Below, in pieces: positions 49,520-61,200 of a stretch of 64,000 nt of DNA. Below the pieces are notes generated by a model. The model saw nothing but the letters and a program-made list of their open reading frames with translations. It was not told the origin of the DNA and searched no databases. The stretch is taken from the NCBI RefSeq assembly GCF_000182925.2, contig NC_026503.1, forward strand, positions 2,418,001 through 2,482,000. The letters run 5' to 3'. The position numbers and the translations under genes are program-made. Each line of letters starts with the position of its first letter. Position 1 is the first letter of the stretch. The DNA is from Neurospora crassa OR74A. Taxonomy: Eukaryota > Ascomycota > Sordariomycetes > Sordariales > Sordariaceae.

Positions 49520-52067
49520 ATGGCAATCCCGCCACCGGACCTGCGTGTTCTCTGTCGCAGACTCGCATCGACACCAGTTGACGACCTTCCTCACATCTGT
49601 CCCCTCCTCGTGAGCCATGTGCTTCGTTGCGGAGAGGTCCTGTCCGCTGTGCCAGAGACAAAGGCCAAGGACAAGTCTTCGGAAACCGCTACGCTTGTTC
49701 ACAGATTGAGAACTCACATCACTACACTTCTTGCCGGCAAGAGTGCGTCCGGTCGTTTTGCTGCTGTCTTCCTGGTCAAGGCCGTCGTTGATGTTGGGGG
49801 CTGGGAGAGCTTGAGGGCTTCAGACGTATGGATTAGGGGCTTGATCGGCATTTTGGGGGTGAGAATCTCAAGTAGACGCCGGCGAACCTCGGAATCTCAT
49901 GCTAATAAGCTCATAGAAACCTGATCCTCTGGTGTCCAAGGAGCTATGTGTCATCACCCTGACCAAGATCTACTCTCTCCTCCAGAGTTACCAGACACTG
50001 GTCAGAGAGATGGCCACGCCCACTCTCCCAAGCTTCGTCACTGCCATGTTGAACCTCGTCAAGCCGCCTGCCTCGAGCAAGGCACCCAAGGTTCCCACGT
50101 CTTTTGTCGATACTGTTGCCGGCTCTCTCTCCAAGATCGTGTCCTTGTATCCTACCACCACGAGACCCTTCAACGCCCAGATTCGAGCCGCCTTCAAGGC
50201 TTACATCGCTCCTACCATGTCTGACGCCGTCACCGTCCCCCAAAGCCTAAGAGAAAGCGCCCGCTCGCTGCTTATTGTGCTTCACTATACGGCGCCCAAG
50301 AACGGTAGCAGCGACGAGTGGCTTAAGGGCATCAAATCCTATACCAAGGAGGCCCATGCTACGGCCGATCAAGTTTTCCGTTCCGTTCGGGAGTCCTGGG
50401 AATCCACCGCAGGCTATAGAGTGGACACAATCCGTACTGATGGTGAGCCATCCGGGGGAGGTGACGAGGCCGATGAACTCCCTGCATGGACCGGCGTCAC
50501 TGCCGGCGCCGAGAGACTTACCGGCCTCATCGGTCAACTTATCAAGTACCTCAAGGTTCCCACCAAAGCCCCTATCACCATTCCCGTCGGGGAGCTCCTC
50601 GACCTCGCGTCCCGCATCACTCTCATCACCCTTCCCAAGCCCACCACCGGCGAAGACAGCGTCGAGACGAACCCAGCCATCAGCAGAGACGAAAAAGCCG
50701 AGCTCTGGAGCGTTCTCCCCGAAGTCCACATGGCCATCCTTAACCTGCACACCGTCCTCCTCCGTCGCCTGGCTGCCAATGCCCTGCCCTTGGCCACCGA
50801 CATCCTCGACCAGATGGTCCGCGTCTTCACCTCTGGCCGGCACATTGCCGCCATCCGCGAGACCGTCTACGTCCTCGCCAAAGAGCTTCTCGAGATCTCC
50901 GGCCCGGGCCTCCTCAAACTCAGCGTCGACTCCATGGCTCCCGTCATCCAGGCCACGTGCCAGGACATCCTCCGCGTCACGGGCCACTACGACCCCCCCG
51001 CCGGCGGCAAGCAGGACAGCAGCAGCACCAACCCCAACCCCAACCCCAAGAAACCCACGGCCGGTAGAAACGGCGCCGGCATCCTGAACCCCCAGAAAGT
51101 CCAGTCCTCCGGCAATGCGGACGTCTACCTTACCATCACTTCCACCACCCATTCTTCTTCTTTTTCGAATCCACTCTTCGCCGCCGCCCTTTCCCTCCTC
51201 CCGCTCTTCCTCTCCCGCCTTCCGCAGCGCCACCTCAGTCCCGAAGCGCGCGGTCTAGTCGACCGCACCGCCATCCTAGCCAACAGCAAGGAAGCGATGC
51301 TCGCCAGCGTGCTGAACCCGTACAAAGACACACGCGGTAGATACTACCCTACCATTTTGCCGTTCTTGGTCAGGCAGTTCCCTACCGATCAGGAGGTAGA
51401 GGTGTTGAGGACGAATCTGATGAGAGTTGGTGCTGGTGTGAGCCAGACCGTAGCTACAAGTTGGGATCCGGCGGAGGGGTTGGATGAGGTGGTTGGTGCT
51501 GCCGCGAACACTGGTGGTATGGAAGGGGAGGATGAGGATGAGGATGAAAACATGGTTGACGCTGAGGCGGATGCGGATAATGAGGCGGGTGCCCAACTCG
51601 CTGCTGAGGATCAAAACCAGAAGAGCAAGGCTGCTGCTGCCGCCGCCGCCGCCGCCGCCGGAGTTTGGGGTGCTACCGCGGAAAAGAGTGCTGCTGAAGA
51701 TGTCGCCACCAGCAAACCGAACCCGTTCACCATCGTCCCTATCGACAGTCCCGAATCGAGTGCTGAGCGCGCTTCGATGAAGAAGCGTAAAATTGGAGAG
51801 GTGGCCGCGAATCCTCCTAAGAGAGTCACCAGAAGTTCGAGGAGGAAGACTGTTGAGGCTGAAGAGGATACGTCTGCCACTACTACCACCGCTGAGGTCG
51901 TGGAGGAGGTCGCTACGCCCGCTCCGGCCCCGGTGTCCGCGAAACCAGTTGTGGCTGTGATGGAACAGAAAGAGGGTGAAGATGATGGTGAGGATAGCGA
52001 TAGTGGGGAGAGCGTCCAGATCGATATGTCGCTTGAGGATAGTGAGGATGAGGAGGAGGAGGAGTAA
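49520..52067 (+). CDS. RIX1: Pre-rRNA-processing protein Rix1
   Basis: Two exons, 49520-49858 and 49917-52067, 829 residues. Rix1 with Ipi1 and Ipi3 binds late pre-60S particles and recruits the AAA ATPase Rea1 for ITS2 processing and nuclear maturation. The N-terminal helical domain is visible (LVHRLRTHITTLL, GRFAAVFLVKAVVDVGGWESLR, LCVITLTKIYSLLQSYQTLVREMATPTLPSF), the family's defining part. The C-terminus is long and disordered: acidic runs, ten Ala in a row near residue 690, a basic nuclear signal (KKRKIG, RSSRRK) and a final Glu tail (EDSEDEEEEE). The intron is 58 nt with branch GCTAATA. The very GC-rich wobble bases make long but meaningless antisense frames. Confidence 0.88.
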
Positions 52068-52436
52068 ATTTGATACCTTTGGGAATTTGGATGTCAAAGT
52101 ACTATTGTAAATACATATTGGCTCAGGAATGTGATCTGCTTGGCCCTAATCACTTGCGGCTTCCATAAAAACCCACCTACCTTTACCTGAAGGACTCTGT
52201 TATACGACCTGTCCACTTCATCCAACCAAAATCAAATTATCCAGCTCAAAGGTTACCCCAAATGTCTTGTGCATCGAAAGCCAAAATAACAAGCGTGGTC
52301 AACGTCGCAGACCCCCGGGTATAGAATGAAATGTATGCCTCGAAGCTGATTTTCCACGCGCCTGATTCTACGTCTAGAAGCAAAACCAGAAAAAAAAGGC
52401 AAGCCTACCACACTTGACCGTTGCTGGGAGGGTGTC
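52068..52436. other. Spacer between convergent RIX1 and WW-domain genes
   Basis: 369 bp that must contain both 3' UTRs. Nothing else seen. Confidence 0.55.
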
Positions 52437-53504
52437 TCAATCACGCAGCCAAGCCCTCCTCTTTTCCTCCTTCTTTGCCCTTCTCTTTTCCTTAAAAGCC
52501 TTCAGCTCGGCCCTACTTGGCTTCTTGCCCGACCTTTCCGCCTTGAGACTTCGGCCATCGTGCATATTCGCCGCCGCGTCCACGTCGAAGTAAGCGTTGA
52601 GTTGCCTTTTGCTCTTGGCCTCGTCCGAGTGACGCTCTACGTTCTGGTCCGGCGCTTGCCACTGACCTGTGGCCCGGTTGAAGTAGCCGGCGCTGGCTAA
52701 GTCGGGCCCGGCAACGGTGGGGTCCAAGCCAGCGAGCGGGTTGGTGGCGGCAGCGGCGGCCTCGGCAGCAGCGCGAGCGTTGACGGCATACCACGCATTC
52801 TCGTCGTAGTCGCCGTGAATGGCGGGATTGTAGCCACCGGCTACGGAAATGGGATTGCTGATGGCTGTGGGTTCTACATCAAGAGGAACGACCACAGGCG
52901 CCACCACCGCTGCTGCTGCTGCTGCCGCTGCTGTCGCGGTTGGAATTCGCGGGTTTTCCTTCTGCCATACGCCGCTGAAGCGGTTATAGAACCAATAAGA
53001 AGAGTCGTTAGGGTTCCAATGGTACTCCCAACCGTCGTCTTCCGGTTCGGGCGCCGGCTCGGCCGGTAGAGGAGGAGCAGATGACGATGATTCGCCGTTG
53101 AATGTGTGGTCTGGAAGAGGCTCGTCAGGAAGGGGAGGGGCGGCGCTTTCGTCGATTTCGCCGGGCTCGGCGCTCTCAGCCCTATTTGATGGCGATGGTG
53201 AAGACGACTCGTAGTCACCTTGCGACGAGTCTTGGCCGTCTGGGGACTCGGATTTCGGCTTTTGCGCGGGACTGCCCTCGCGCTCTTGGTCTCGTCGGCC
53301 TTCTTCAGCCGAATGAGACTTCGGTTCCTCTACCGTTTCATTACTATCGAGCACTTCTTCGGTAGTGGCGGCGGGGGGCTCTGTTGTTTCGGCCTCCTCA
53401 TGTGCCCCATCGGTAGCCTCTGTGGCCCTAGTTCCATCTTCTTGACGCTCCTCCTGCACCACTTCTTGGGCGGTAGCGGAATCAGGTGGAGGTGGCGTGG
53501 ACAT
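52437..53504 (-). CDS. WW-domain protein, probably RNA-processing related
   Basis: A single exon of 355 residues. The first 145 residues are disordered and strongly acidic with PPLP motifs. One WW domain lies around residues 150-185 (GWEYHWNPNDSSYWFYNRFSGVW), with both signature Trp and the aromatic pair. Then come Ala-rich spacers (eight Ala, and AAAEAAAAA), a second aromatic patch (SAGYFNRATGQWQAP) that resembles a degenerate WW half, and a basic coiled C-terminus (AELKAFKEKRRAKKEEKRRAWLRD). WW domains bind proline-rich ligands. The combination with a basic tail recalls splicing-associated proteins such as WBP4, but this is inference. No known fungal gene name is claimed. Confidence 0.82.
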   Translation of the reverse strand: MSTPPPPDSATAQEVVQEERQEDGTRATEATDGAHEEAETTEPPAATTEEVLDSNETVEEPKSHSAEEGRRDQEREGSPAQKPKSESPDGQDSSQGDYESSSPSPSNRAESAEPGEIDESAAPPLPDEPLPDHTFNGESSSSAPPLPAEPAPEPEDDGWEYHWNPNDSSYWFYNRFSGVWQKENPRIPTATAAAAAAAAVVAPVVVPLDVEPTAISNPISVAGGYNPAIHGDYDENAWYAVNARAAAEAAAAATNPLAGLDPTVAGPDLASAGYFNRATGQWQAPDQNVERHSDEAKSKRQLNAYFDVDAAANMHDGRSLKAERSGKKPSRAELKAFKEKRRAKKEEKRRAWLRD

Positions 53505-53986
53505 GGCGGGTTATGATTTGTTTTTGGTGGTTGAACTGCAGAGCTAGATCTTGTCAATGAAACGCCGACCAGTCTGAGTGTAGTAGATTCAAAGCGAGCA
53601 TATGCATTTCCTGACGGTTTATTCAGTTGCCTTACTGTGCCGGGAAGAAGATTACTGCAAACGGAGGAAGAGTTGAAGGGCGCAGTGTTGTACCAAGTGA
53701 GAGTGCAAAGGCGATGGAGGCTGATTGCGGTTAACAATGGAAGGTGAGCTTGATATGCTTCAGTTCGGTGATTCCGTCACGTCTTCCGCTGAGCCTACGT
53801 GATGTTGAGTTGGAGATGATGTTTACATGGAAGGGGAGGAATAGTCCAGAGAGGGCGCCATTGCACCTGCACCGGCCCAGAGCGCTGAATGCCGGCGGCA
53901 ATCCTACCTAGCCACCTCACAGCTGTCCCAACTGTGTCCCAACAGTTGGCCAGCAGCTGCCAGGAGGACTGTCTTTTTTTTTGGGT
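53505..53986. other. Upstream region of the WW-domain gene
   Basis: 480 bp presumably containing its promoter. Short frames only. It ends at the poly-G start of a large inverted repeat. Confidence 0.5.
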
Positions 53987-54392
53987 GGGGGGGGGGGGGG
54001 GAATCAACAGTGACACTTTGAGGGAGTCGAGTCAGGTCCAGTACTGACTGCTTAGTAGTTGGTCCTTGGAAGTCGATCGAGTCGACATCATATCTCCAAT
54101 CGCATGTAGGATGTTGCGAAAAGAGTTCTACGTCTACTGGCCAGCGTCAACATTTTGGAAACTCATAGAAGATGTGAAGAGAGAAGTCCGATGGAAGGGT
54201 GGCAGTGATTGTTTAAGCTTAACGAGCATCAATGGGTCCCTGATCCACAGGATCCAAGACATGATGACCCACCAGGACGCCAATGTATGTAAACGCCAAG
54301 GCGCCATTCCCCCCCCCCCGAGGCGGGCTATAGACAGACTACCCCTTCTCCCTATATCTAGACTACTTAACCACTTAGGGCATGGTTCTAAG
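53987..54392. repeat. Left arm of a large inverted repeat
   Basis: Starts with a run of 15 G, then GAATCAACAGTGACACTTTG. It matches the reverse complement of 54748-55159 almost perfectly for about 330 bases, then with scattered differences over the inner 60. An inner C run and several restriction-like palindromes (AAGCTT, GGATCC-like) are shared. The arm keeps ordinary composition with no RIP. Confidence 0.95.
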
Positions 54393-54747
54393 GCATCTGA
54401 TCTATATTCCCATTTGCTAACATCCTACAGTCAGAACTAGGCCAAAGTCTGTTAACCACAGCCGTTCATTTTCGAAAATTCTTCCAAGAAATAGTTGGTC
54501 ACCTTTCTAGTCATAAGGCGATGCACTTTCACCATATACACTCCCTCCAAAAGAAAAAAAAAAAAAGAAGATAGCCTTACGCCGGGCCAGATGCAAGATT
54601 ACAGCCAAGCGAGCATTTCAACGTCCCTAGATATTACTACGGTCCAAATGTCATATGTTGGAATGCGTCTTCCTTCCTACCTGAAGACTGAGGATTTAGT
54701 GCACTTTAACCGATTGCGAACCTTATTTTTTGTACGGCGGAAAAAGG
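54393..54747. other. Spacer of the inverted repeat
   Basis: About 355 bp of single-copy sequence with an A-rich run at 54549-54570. No coding region or transposase recognised. Confidence 0.7.
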
Positions 54748-55159
54748 CTCAGAAGCCTTGCCCAAAGCGGTTAAGTAGTCTAGATATAGGGAAGGGGGGT
54801 AGTCTGTCTATAGCCCGCCTCGGGGGGGGGGGAATGGCGCCTTGGCGTTTACATACATTGGCGTCCTGGTGGGTCATCATGTCTTGGATCCTGTGGATCA
54901 GGGACCCATTGATGCTCGTTAAGCTTAAACAATCACTGCCACCCTTCCATCGGACTTCTCTCTTCACATCTTCTATGAGTTTCCAAAATGTTGACGCTGG
55001 CCAGTAGACGTAGAACTCTTTTCGCAACATCCTACATGCGATTGGAGATATGATGTCGACTCGATCGACTTCCAAGGACCAACTACTAAGCAGTCAGTAC
55101 TGGACCTGACTCGACTCCCTCAAAGTGTCACTGTTGATTCCCCCCCCCCCCCCCCCCCC
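54748..55159. repeat. Right arm of the large inverted repeat
   Basis: Inverted copy of 53987-54392, ending with a C run of about 20 bases that mirrors the G run of the left arm. The homopolymers differ in length (about 15 and 20), the rest hardly. Confidence 0.95.
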
Positions 55160-56417
55160 TTGCAGCAGATCAGTGCGAGCGCAGCCTCCAATCGGAATGT
55201 CGAGATTTCCGCCACGAACGTCTCTCATGTCTCTCATCTCAGCTACACTCACTACTCCAACCCATCTGACATGAGGCCCGGCACCAAAGATCTCATCCTG
55301 CTGTTCAAACCAGTGCGGAGTATCAAACAAGTGCTCACGCTAATGTTGACAGGGAGGAAATGGAGGACGTTGCGATAGTGTCGTCGCATCAAAGTCGGTG
55401 CGGTAACGTACAAGCCCCTTCCTTCGCATCCTGCCGTGGTTGCAAGTTAATAAGCTTAACCTGATCTTGGTGCCAGGAAGTGGCTGCTCGTGTTGGGGCT
55501 CGGCGGTGCAAGCGTCGTGAGTTTATATTGTCTTCCAACCTGGTCTACCTCCCCGCTTCTAACTCCCACTGGATGTACCGTCTTTGCGTCTTTAACCGGA
55601 AAGTGAATCCTACCAACTGCACACATGTGGTATTTTGGCAGAATGCTGATCCAGGCATCCTAAACCTTGAAAAAGAGGTTCAATTTGTTATTGTGCGCGG
55701 CTTGCTCAGCCCACTCACCTTCTGTTTGTTCTTGTTAATGACTGAAAGGCCCAGGCAAACATGGCAAGGGAGAGTGGTATGGTACCAAGAAAGACGGTTA
55801 TCTTGACTCTATTCTGTGGGTCAACGTCGAACAAAAGCATATGCACATCTACCTTTCCAAACATCACCACTTCTCCCGACTGCTATCTTTGCGAGGTCTC
55901 TGTGGTCGACCAGCACTAACATTGGCCAATTGACCCGAAGACGGAGATGCCTCGACTTGGGACTTGGTACCACCAAAGCACAGCATCTGGAAACTATAAA
56001 CAGCAAGACCTCTCTTCATCCTCGATTCGGCGGCCTCCTGTGTTTGACTAACCTGACGATTCTGCTCAGGAAATACTTCAAGAGTCCTCGCTCGAAAGTT
56101 GATTGAACTATTTGCATTACTCAACTTATTGCATCTTGTATGCTCTTCTGCTGCTTTATTCACAGCATCCACATAGGGACTGATTGGGCTCCTTGTTGTT
56201 ACATTCAGCCCTCTGTATGTCATTGCATCCAGGTACACTCCTCAATCTTTGTTTCCGTGAGAATCACCAAACTTTGTGGTTGAGTCTCGCTTTACACGTG
56301 GCTACCCCTTGGCTCAGATCTCGATTTTGACTGATCGATATTCGGTACTGGCCACTCACCTTTACCTTTCCACACTCGAGATTGTTGGTGGCAGGGCTGA
56401 GCTTGACTTGAGCTATG
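55160..56417. other. Upstream of the GH16-type gene, no gene seen
   Basis: 1.26 kb of normal composition. Short frames (55480-55806 plus, 55864-56238 minus) have no motifs I can name. The last part should hold the GH16-type promoter. Confidence 0.45.
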
Positions 56418-57617
56418 ATGAAGGCACATCAACAGAGGGGAAGAACTCACACAAGTTTACCCTCACTCATCACCCTCGTTGCCATCGTTTCTCCTCTAGC
56501 ATCAGCGGTACCCTCTCTCACCGACGATTCAAAATGCGAGTGTTACCTGACAAACGGTACACAAGCTTCCTTCTTCGCCACCCACGAATTTCTAGACTTC
56601 CGAAACCTAGCTGAACACGCCGGCATTCCACCCACCATCACCAAACCCAACGACAGCGGAAGTGCACCCGTCACTAGCGAATACTTCACTTCCAAAGAAT
56701 GGACCGAGGCATTTTGGGTCCTAAGTTGGAACAACAGCCACCAAATCCGCGAGGACGCCACAGTGCTGATGGTTAACTCGCCCAATAACGTTTACATTGA
56801 AGCCAACAGTGACCGCAACCCGTCCTCGCAAACCTGGCTCACCCTGCGCACCCAACGTCTCAAAGACTTCCAAACCGCCTCCGAGATCGAGTCCGTCGCG
56901 CCCGGCTTTCAGTACCTCTCCGTCCGCATGCTCGCCCGCACCGTCGGCTCCCCGGGCGCCATCACCGCCTTATTCACCTACCGCGACGCCGACCGGCTCG
57001 CGGACGTGCAGGAGTCTGATCTCGAAGTACGCACCATGGACCCGCGCAACACGATCCAGTACACCAACCAGCCGTCCTATACGGAAGAGGGCGAAGAGAT
57101 CGACCACGCTACCAAGAACGTCACGCTTCCCCCAGGCCACCCGGATTGGACCCACTGGGCTGTGCACCGGCTTGACTGGACACCCAAGGAAACTGTCTGG
57201 TACGTGGATGGGACCGAGGTTGCGACTATCTCGTTCCAGACGCCTAGAGATCCTAGCAAGGTTATACTGAACGCGTGGAGCGATGGCGGCGAGTGGAGCG
57301 GGAACATGTCGGTTAACGACGCGGCGTATTTACAGATTCAGTGGTTGGAGATTGTGTATAACGCCACGGATGAAAATCCCGCAAAGAGGAAGAGAAATGA
57401 TAGTGGGGTAGCAGCTGTGATGCCGAGGGAGAGGGATGAGGATGGGGAGGGTGGCTGTGATGTGGTGTGCAGTATAGATGAGACTCCGGAACCGGGAAAG
57501 CCGGTGATGTTATGGAATAACGGGGCAATGAGGATGGTCGGTGGAGGGTTGGTTGCTTGGATACCTTCATTAGTGACCTTTGGTATGCTCGCTTTGATTT
57601 CTGGGGGGTTGTGGTAG
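56418..57617 (+). CDS. Secreted GH16-type glycosidase/transglycosidase, probably GPI-anchored
   Basis: A single exon of 399 residues, taking the second of two adjacent ATGs. A hydrophobic signal segment (LITLVAIVSPLASA) lies at about residues 18-32, with a short basic Gln/Arg stretch before it. The mature part has the beta-jelly-roll pattern of family 16: the ExDxE catalytic motif is complete at Glu199-Asp201-Glu203 (ESDLE), followed by HWAVHRLDWTP, VWYVDGTEVA and VILNAWSDGGEWSG. Several N-x-S/T sites suggest glycosylation. A Cys-containing Ser/Glu linker leads to a hydrophobic C-terminal tail (LVAWIPSLVTFGMLALI), typical of GPI attachment. Members act on beta-glucans or cross-link glucan and chitin in the wall; the exact substrate is not visible. 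An upstream exon cannot be excluded because the leader before the signal core is unusually polar. Confidence 0.85.
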   Translation: MKAHQQRGRTHTSLPSLITLVAIVSPLASAVPSLTDDSKCECYLTNGTQASFFATHEFLDFRNLAEHAGIPPTITKPNDSGSAPVTSEYFTSKEWTEAFWVLSWNNSHQIREDATVLMVNSPNNVYIEANSDRNPSSQTWLTLRTQRLKDFQTASEIESVAPGFQYLSVRMLARTVGSPGAITALFTYRDADRLADVQESDLEVRTMDPRNTIQYTNQPSYTEEGEEIDHATKNVTLPPGHPDWTHWAVHRLDWTPKETVWYVDGTEVATISFQTPRDPSKVILNAWSDGGEWSGNMSVNDAAYLQIQWLEIVYNATDENPAKRKRNDSGVAAVMPRERDEDGEGGCDVVCSIDETPEPGKPVMLWNNGAMRMVGGGLVAWIPSLVTFGMLALISGGLW

Positions 57618-58189
57618 AGAGAAGCAGGTTGTAAGAGCACGTTGTCACATAAAATGGCGTTAGGAGGGTATACATAAACATGTTCAGGCAGGTTTTACAG
57701 TGAATCAAGTGATGAGTGTGTCCGGAGGATTGATCATAAAAAGAGCGATAGTTGTAACATCCTCGGTCGAGTAAACAACTTATATATACATAGAAACCAG
57801 CTCACCGGGTTCATGACGTGTGTCAATGATCAATTAGCCCACCTTACTTTTCTCGATCAGCCATGCCCATCTTTCCACCATCTTGATTATACGAGCGCCT
57901 GTCCACTTGATCGCCACCTTAGGCACATGTTTTCATAGCTTCATCAAGAAATTCCAAGATATCAAACCGTGAACACTTCAATAGTCCCTTCCAACCTTAT
58001 ACATCAACCTACAGGTACTTAGCGGAACGGCGAACATGGCGAAAGGGTGTTTAGCATTTTCTATTATAACACGTGCCCGTCAAGCATTACACGTATTGAG
58101 TTGAAGGACTTGTGGAAAAGACATCTTACGCAATTGTACGAGAGCCGAGTTAGGAAACCCATGTTAAGGTTGATCATAATAAAGAGAGG

Positions 58190-58225
<36 letters not shown>

Positions 58226-61200
58226 CAACCTTGTCAATGGCTTAAGCATACAGACAGCCCTGGACATTTACCGCCAAAGTTAGCTACACATTAAGCCAAA
58301 TTTACAACAAAGATGGTTTCGATGGACGCCATAATTCGCATGGTACTTATGATTGGCTTTAGGTAATGAATCATTAATGTTTTGTGGTTGGACCTGCGGA
58401 GCTTGCTGCATGCCTGCCTTTTCTAGGCAGTCTTTCAGGCATTTCGCAGACAAGTACCGCACAGTTAGAGCCGGCATATGATGAATAGGTTTCAAATTGC
58501 CGGCCTTGAGATTGCTTTGGCAGCCATACTTGTGATGAGAACTACGGCGAAGTTAAGCCACTGCAGTGAATCATGAACTCGAAGCTTCGCCAGCCTACTA
58601 CTCTTTGAGTACCAGTACGCCCCGGCAGTTCCCTGCTTGGACTGGATGGATGCCTACAGGCATCATATACATACACCATCTATGCCATCACGCTAAGCAT
58701 ACCTAACAGCCAGGAAAAGCTAGAAAGCCACCGCCTCTCTGGGTGATACCATTGATTGAGTTTGAGTTTGGCCTCCGACTACTACTATCAGCTGTGTGTG
58801 GCCCGCGTATGCTCCATGTACCACGTCAAGTCAGGCATATCATATCAAAGTATGAACATGATCTGATTGGAGCATTCAAGGTTCCGATAGGCGGACAAAC
58901 GATGAAACAACCTATGTCGAGAAGGGAGGTAATCAAGATGAGGCAGACATCTTGAACTGGTAAGGGTCCTAAGCCATATGTAAAACAAGCCACCATTTAC
59001 TATACAACCACTACCACCACCAAGATGTATGTCTAGCCTCTTGACCGCCCGTTGTTGGGTTGGGTGTCCAAAGAAAACGCTTGGCAAGACATTGGTGGTT
59101 TCACGGCCGCGAGAGGGAGGGGAACTTTTTGTGCTTCAACAATGATAATGGCAGCGTCGTCTCCTGTCATGTGTTTGGCTGATGGCATCTCCAGGTCGTC
59201 AGCTTAGAGATTTTAACTGAGCAAGCAAAGCTCTTTCTTCATGGCTGGCTGGCTGGCCGGGCCTTGGCCTTCGGAAATATGGGAGTTGTTGGCGGGGAGT
59301 ATCTATATATGGGCCATTCGCTTCCTGACTGGCTTGTCGTCACCTCATGGTTGCGCAGTGAGATGATGTCGGTAAAGGCGAGGCTGTCACCCTAGTCCTC
59401 TTGATTCTCATTTATACGCCTACTGCTCGGACTGAAATGCTGCTGGCGAAGCATGAGGCGTAACGGGATGGCTCAAGATCCGCCAAGCTGGGTAAATGCT
59501 TGTTGCTTGTTCACGGATCCGAAGATGGTACTAGGATTTGGGTACAGCTCCCCAAACCGAACACCGCTCGGAGACAAGATATGCAGTGCATTGTTGCGCA
59601 ACATGACCATTCGATCATACATGAGGCAATGACCTTGTGAGTTATATAGCAGAGTGCTGTATGTCAAGGGTCCAAGACTTTATGGGCAGAGAGCAGCAAT
59701 AGGGCAGGATAACAGGACCTGACCCACGTACTTGCCCCGCCGTTCCTCGTATTCTGACGAAGCTTGTGAATCATGGGAGGGAAAGGACCCTCATTTTGTC
59801 GAGAAGACGATAACTGGCCGCTTGGTACGTGTATAACCACGAGTGCCGTGGGAGCGTGAGTGCTGTGGGGGGCCGGCCGACGTAAGCCGACGCCGTAGAA
59901 GAAAAAAAAAAATCGGAAAATTTTTTTTTTTTTAAGATAAAATAAAAATAAAAAAATCCAAGGCTCGTGGATGTCACCGTTAATCGCCGGATTACCAGAT
60001 TTAACAGTCCACTACTCCAGGCCGCCCGGCAGCATCAGAAACCGCAAAGTCTACGACCTGAAGCGTCACAACTTTGACCGGAGGATTCCGGTGGTCCAGT
60101 GGTGAGCTGGTAGCTTATATTGATCGGGTAGCGCTTGGCGAGCTCCAACAGTCCAGATTGGCGATGGACATGTTTGCCTTCCGATCCGGGTTAAGAGGCA
60201 CTTGCATTCAGACGGATGAGAGCATGAAAAGGACATGATACGGCGGGCGGGATTGGCTCGTCCTCGACAGCCTTCCGCTGCTGTATCTCTGCATTGCACA
60301 GGAGGACGAAGCATGTCGTCGCCGGATGAACAGGAGAGAAGGACTGGAACTGATCAGGAGCCAGCTTGCCAGCCACCGGCTACCAGCTACATCTACGTGT
60401 GTAGTTGTAGTAGACTTGCCACTGATGGTCCATGCATTGGTATGTTCGGATTATGCTGCTGGAGGGCGATGACGACGATGAACATGCGGTAGAACTCGAA
60501 TGCCTGTCCATGTCGAATATGGCACGGTCATGGTTCTCACCTCCAGTTCCTCTTGTGTCCCGAGCACACAAAGTCGAGGCTTTTGAGTTTGCCTCGACTG
60601 GTTGCCTTGAACCTTTCAGAACTCCAGCGTCCAACTTTCCGTCGAACCGGTGGATTGGTAAATTCTCCGTTATCTTCCGAACATGGGGCCCGCTGGGAAC
60701 TGTGCAAGGACGAGAAGGAAATGGGGAGGCGATCAGGGGAAGATCATGATGACGAGACGAGAATAGATGTCCGATCGTGAACAGAGTCGGCGTGCTAAAA
60801 TAACGAACCCCTCCTGTCAGGGATCCATGTCTAAAGCGGGAGGTTTGCTCTTGGGTCTTTGGGGGGATGGGGATGGAGGTAGAAAGAGCCCGCATCATGG
60901 CGTAATTGCATAACGTGATTAACAAGTGGATCCCACGTTTGCAGCAACCTTACGAGCTTGTCTCAAAGCTTGTCACACTTCCCCAAAAAAAGCTTCAATT
61001 TGATGGAAGCCTGCCACTGCCTGCCAACACCTACCCGCACTAGCCCGCACTTTATATATGTAAGTATGTACACAACGGAATGGCTCCACGCCAGGCTCAG
61101 ATACCTACCTACCATGGGACTTGGTGTTGGCTTTAAACTGTGGCAGCAACACAGTCAGAAACTCCCACGTTCACCGTCCGGCTGTTCTGATCTCAACAGG

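Noticed and set aside
50247-51233. 328-residue minus-strand frame
   Set aside because: Antisense shadow of RIX1 caused by GC-rich wobble bases; no domain, no introns or promoter of its own.
54050-54080. Dispersed 5S rRNA fragment, because of the word TTAGTAGTTGG
   Set aside because: The similarity covers a dozen bases only; the rest of a 5S gene is absent.
54066-55075. Twin frames on opposite strands with identical first 89 residues or so
   Set aside because: They are the two arms of the inverted repeat; identity comes from the repeat, and the protein has no known domain.
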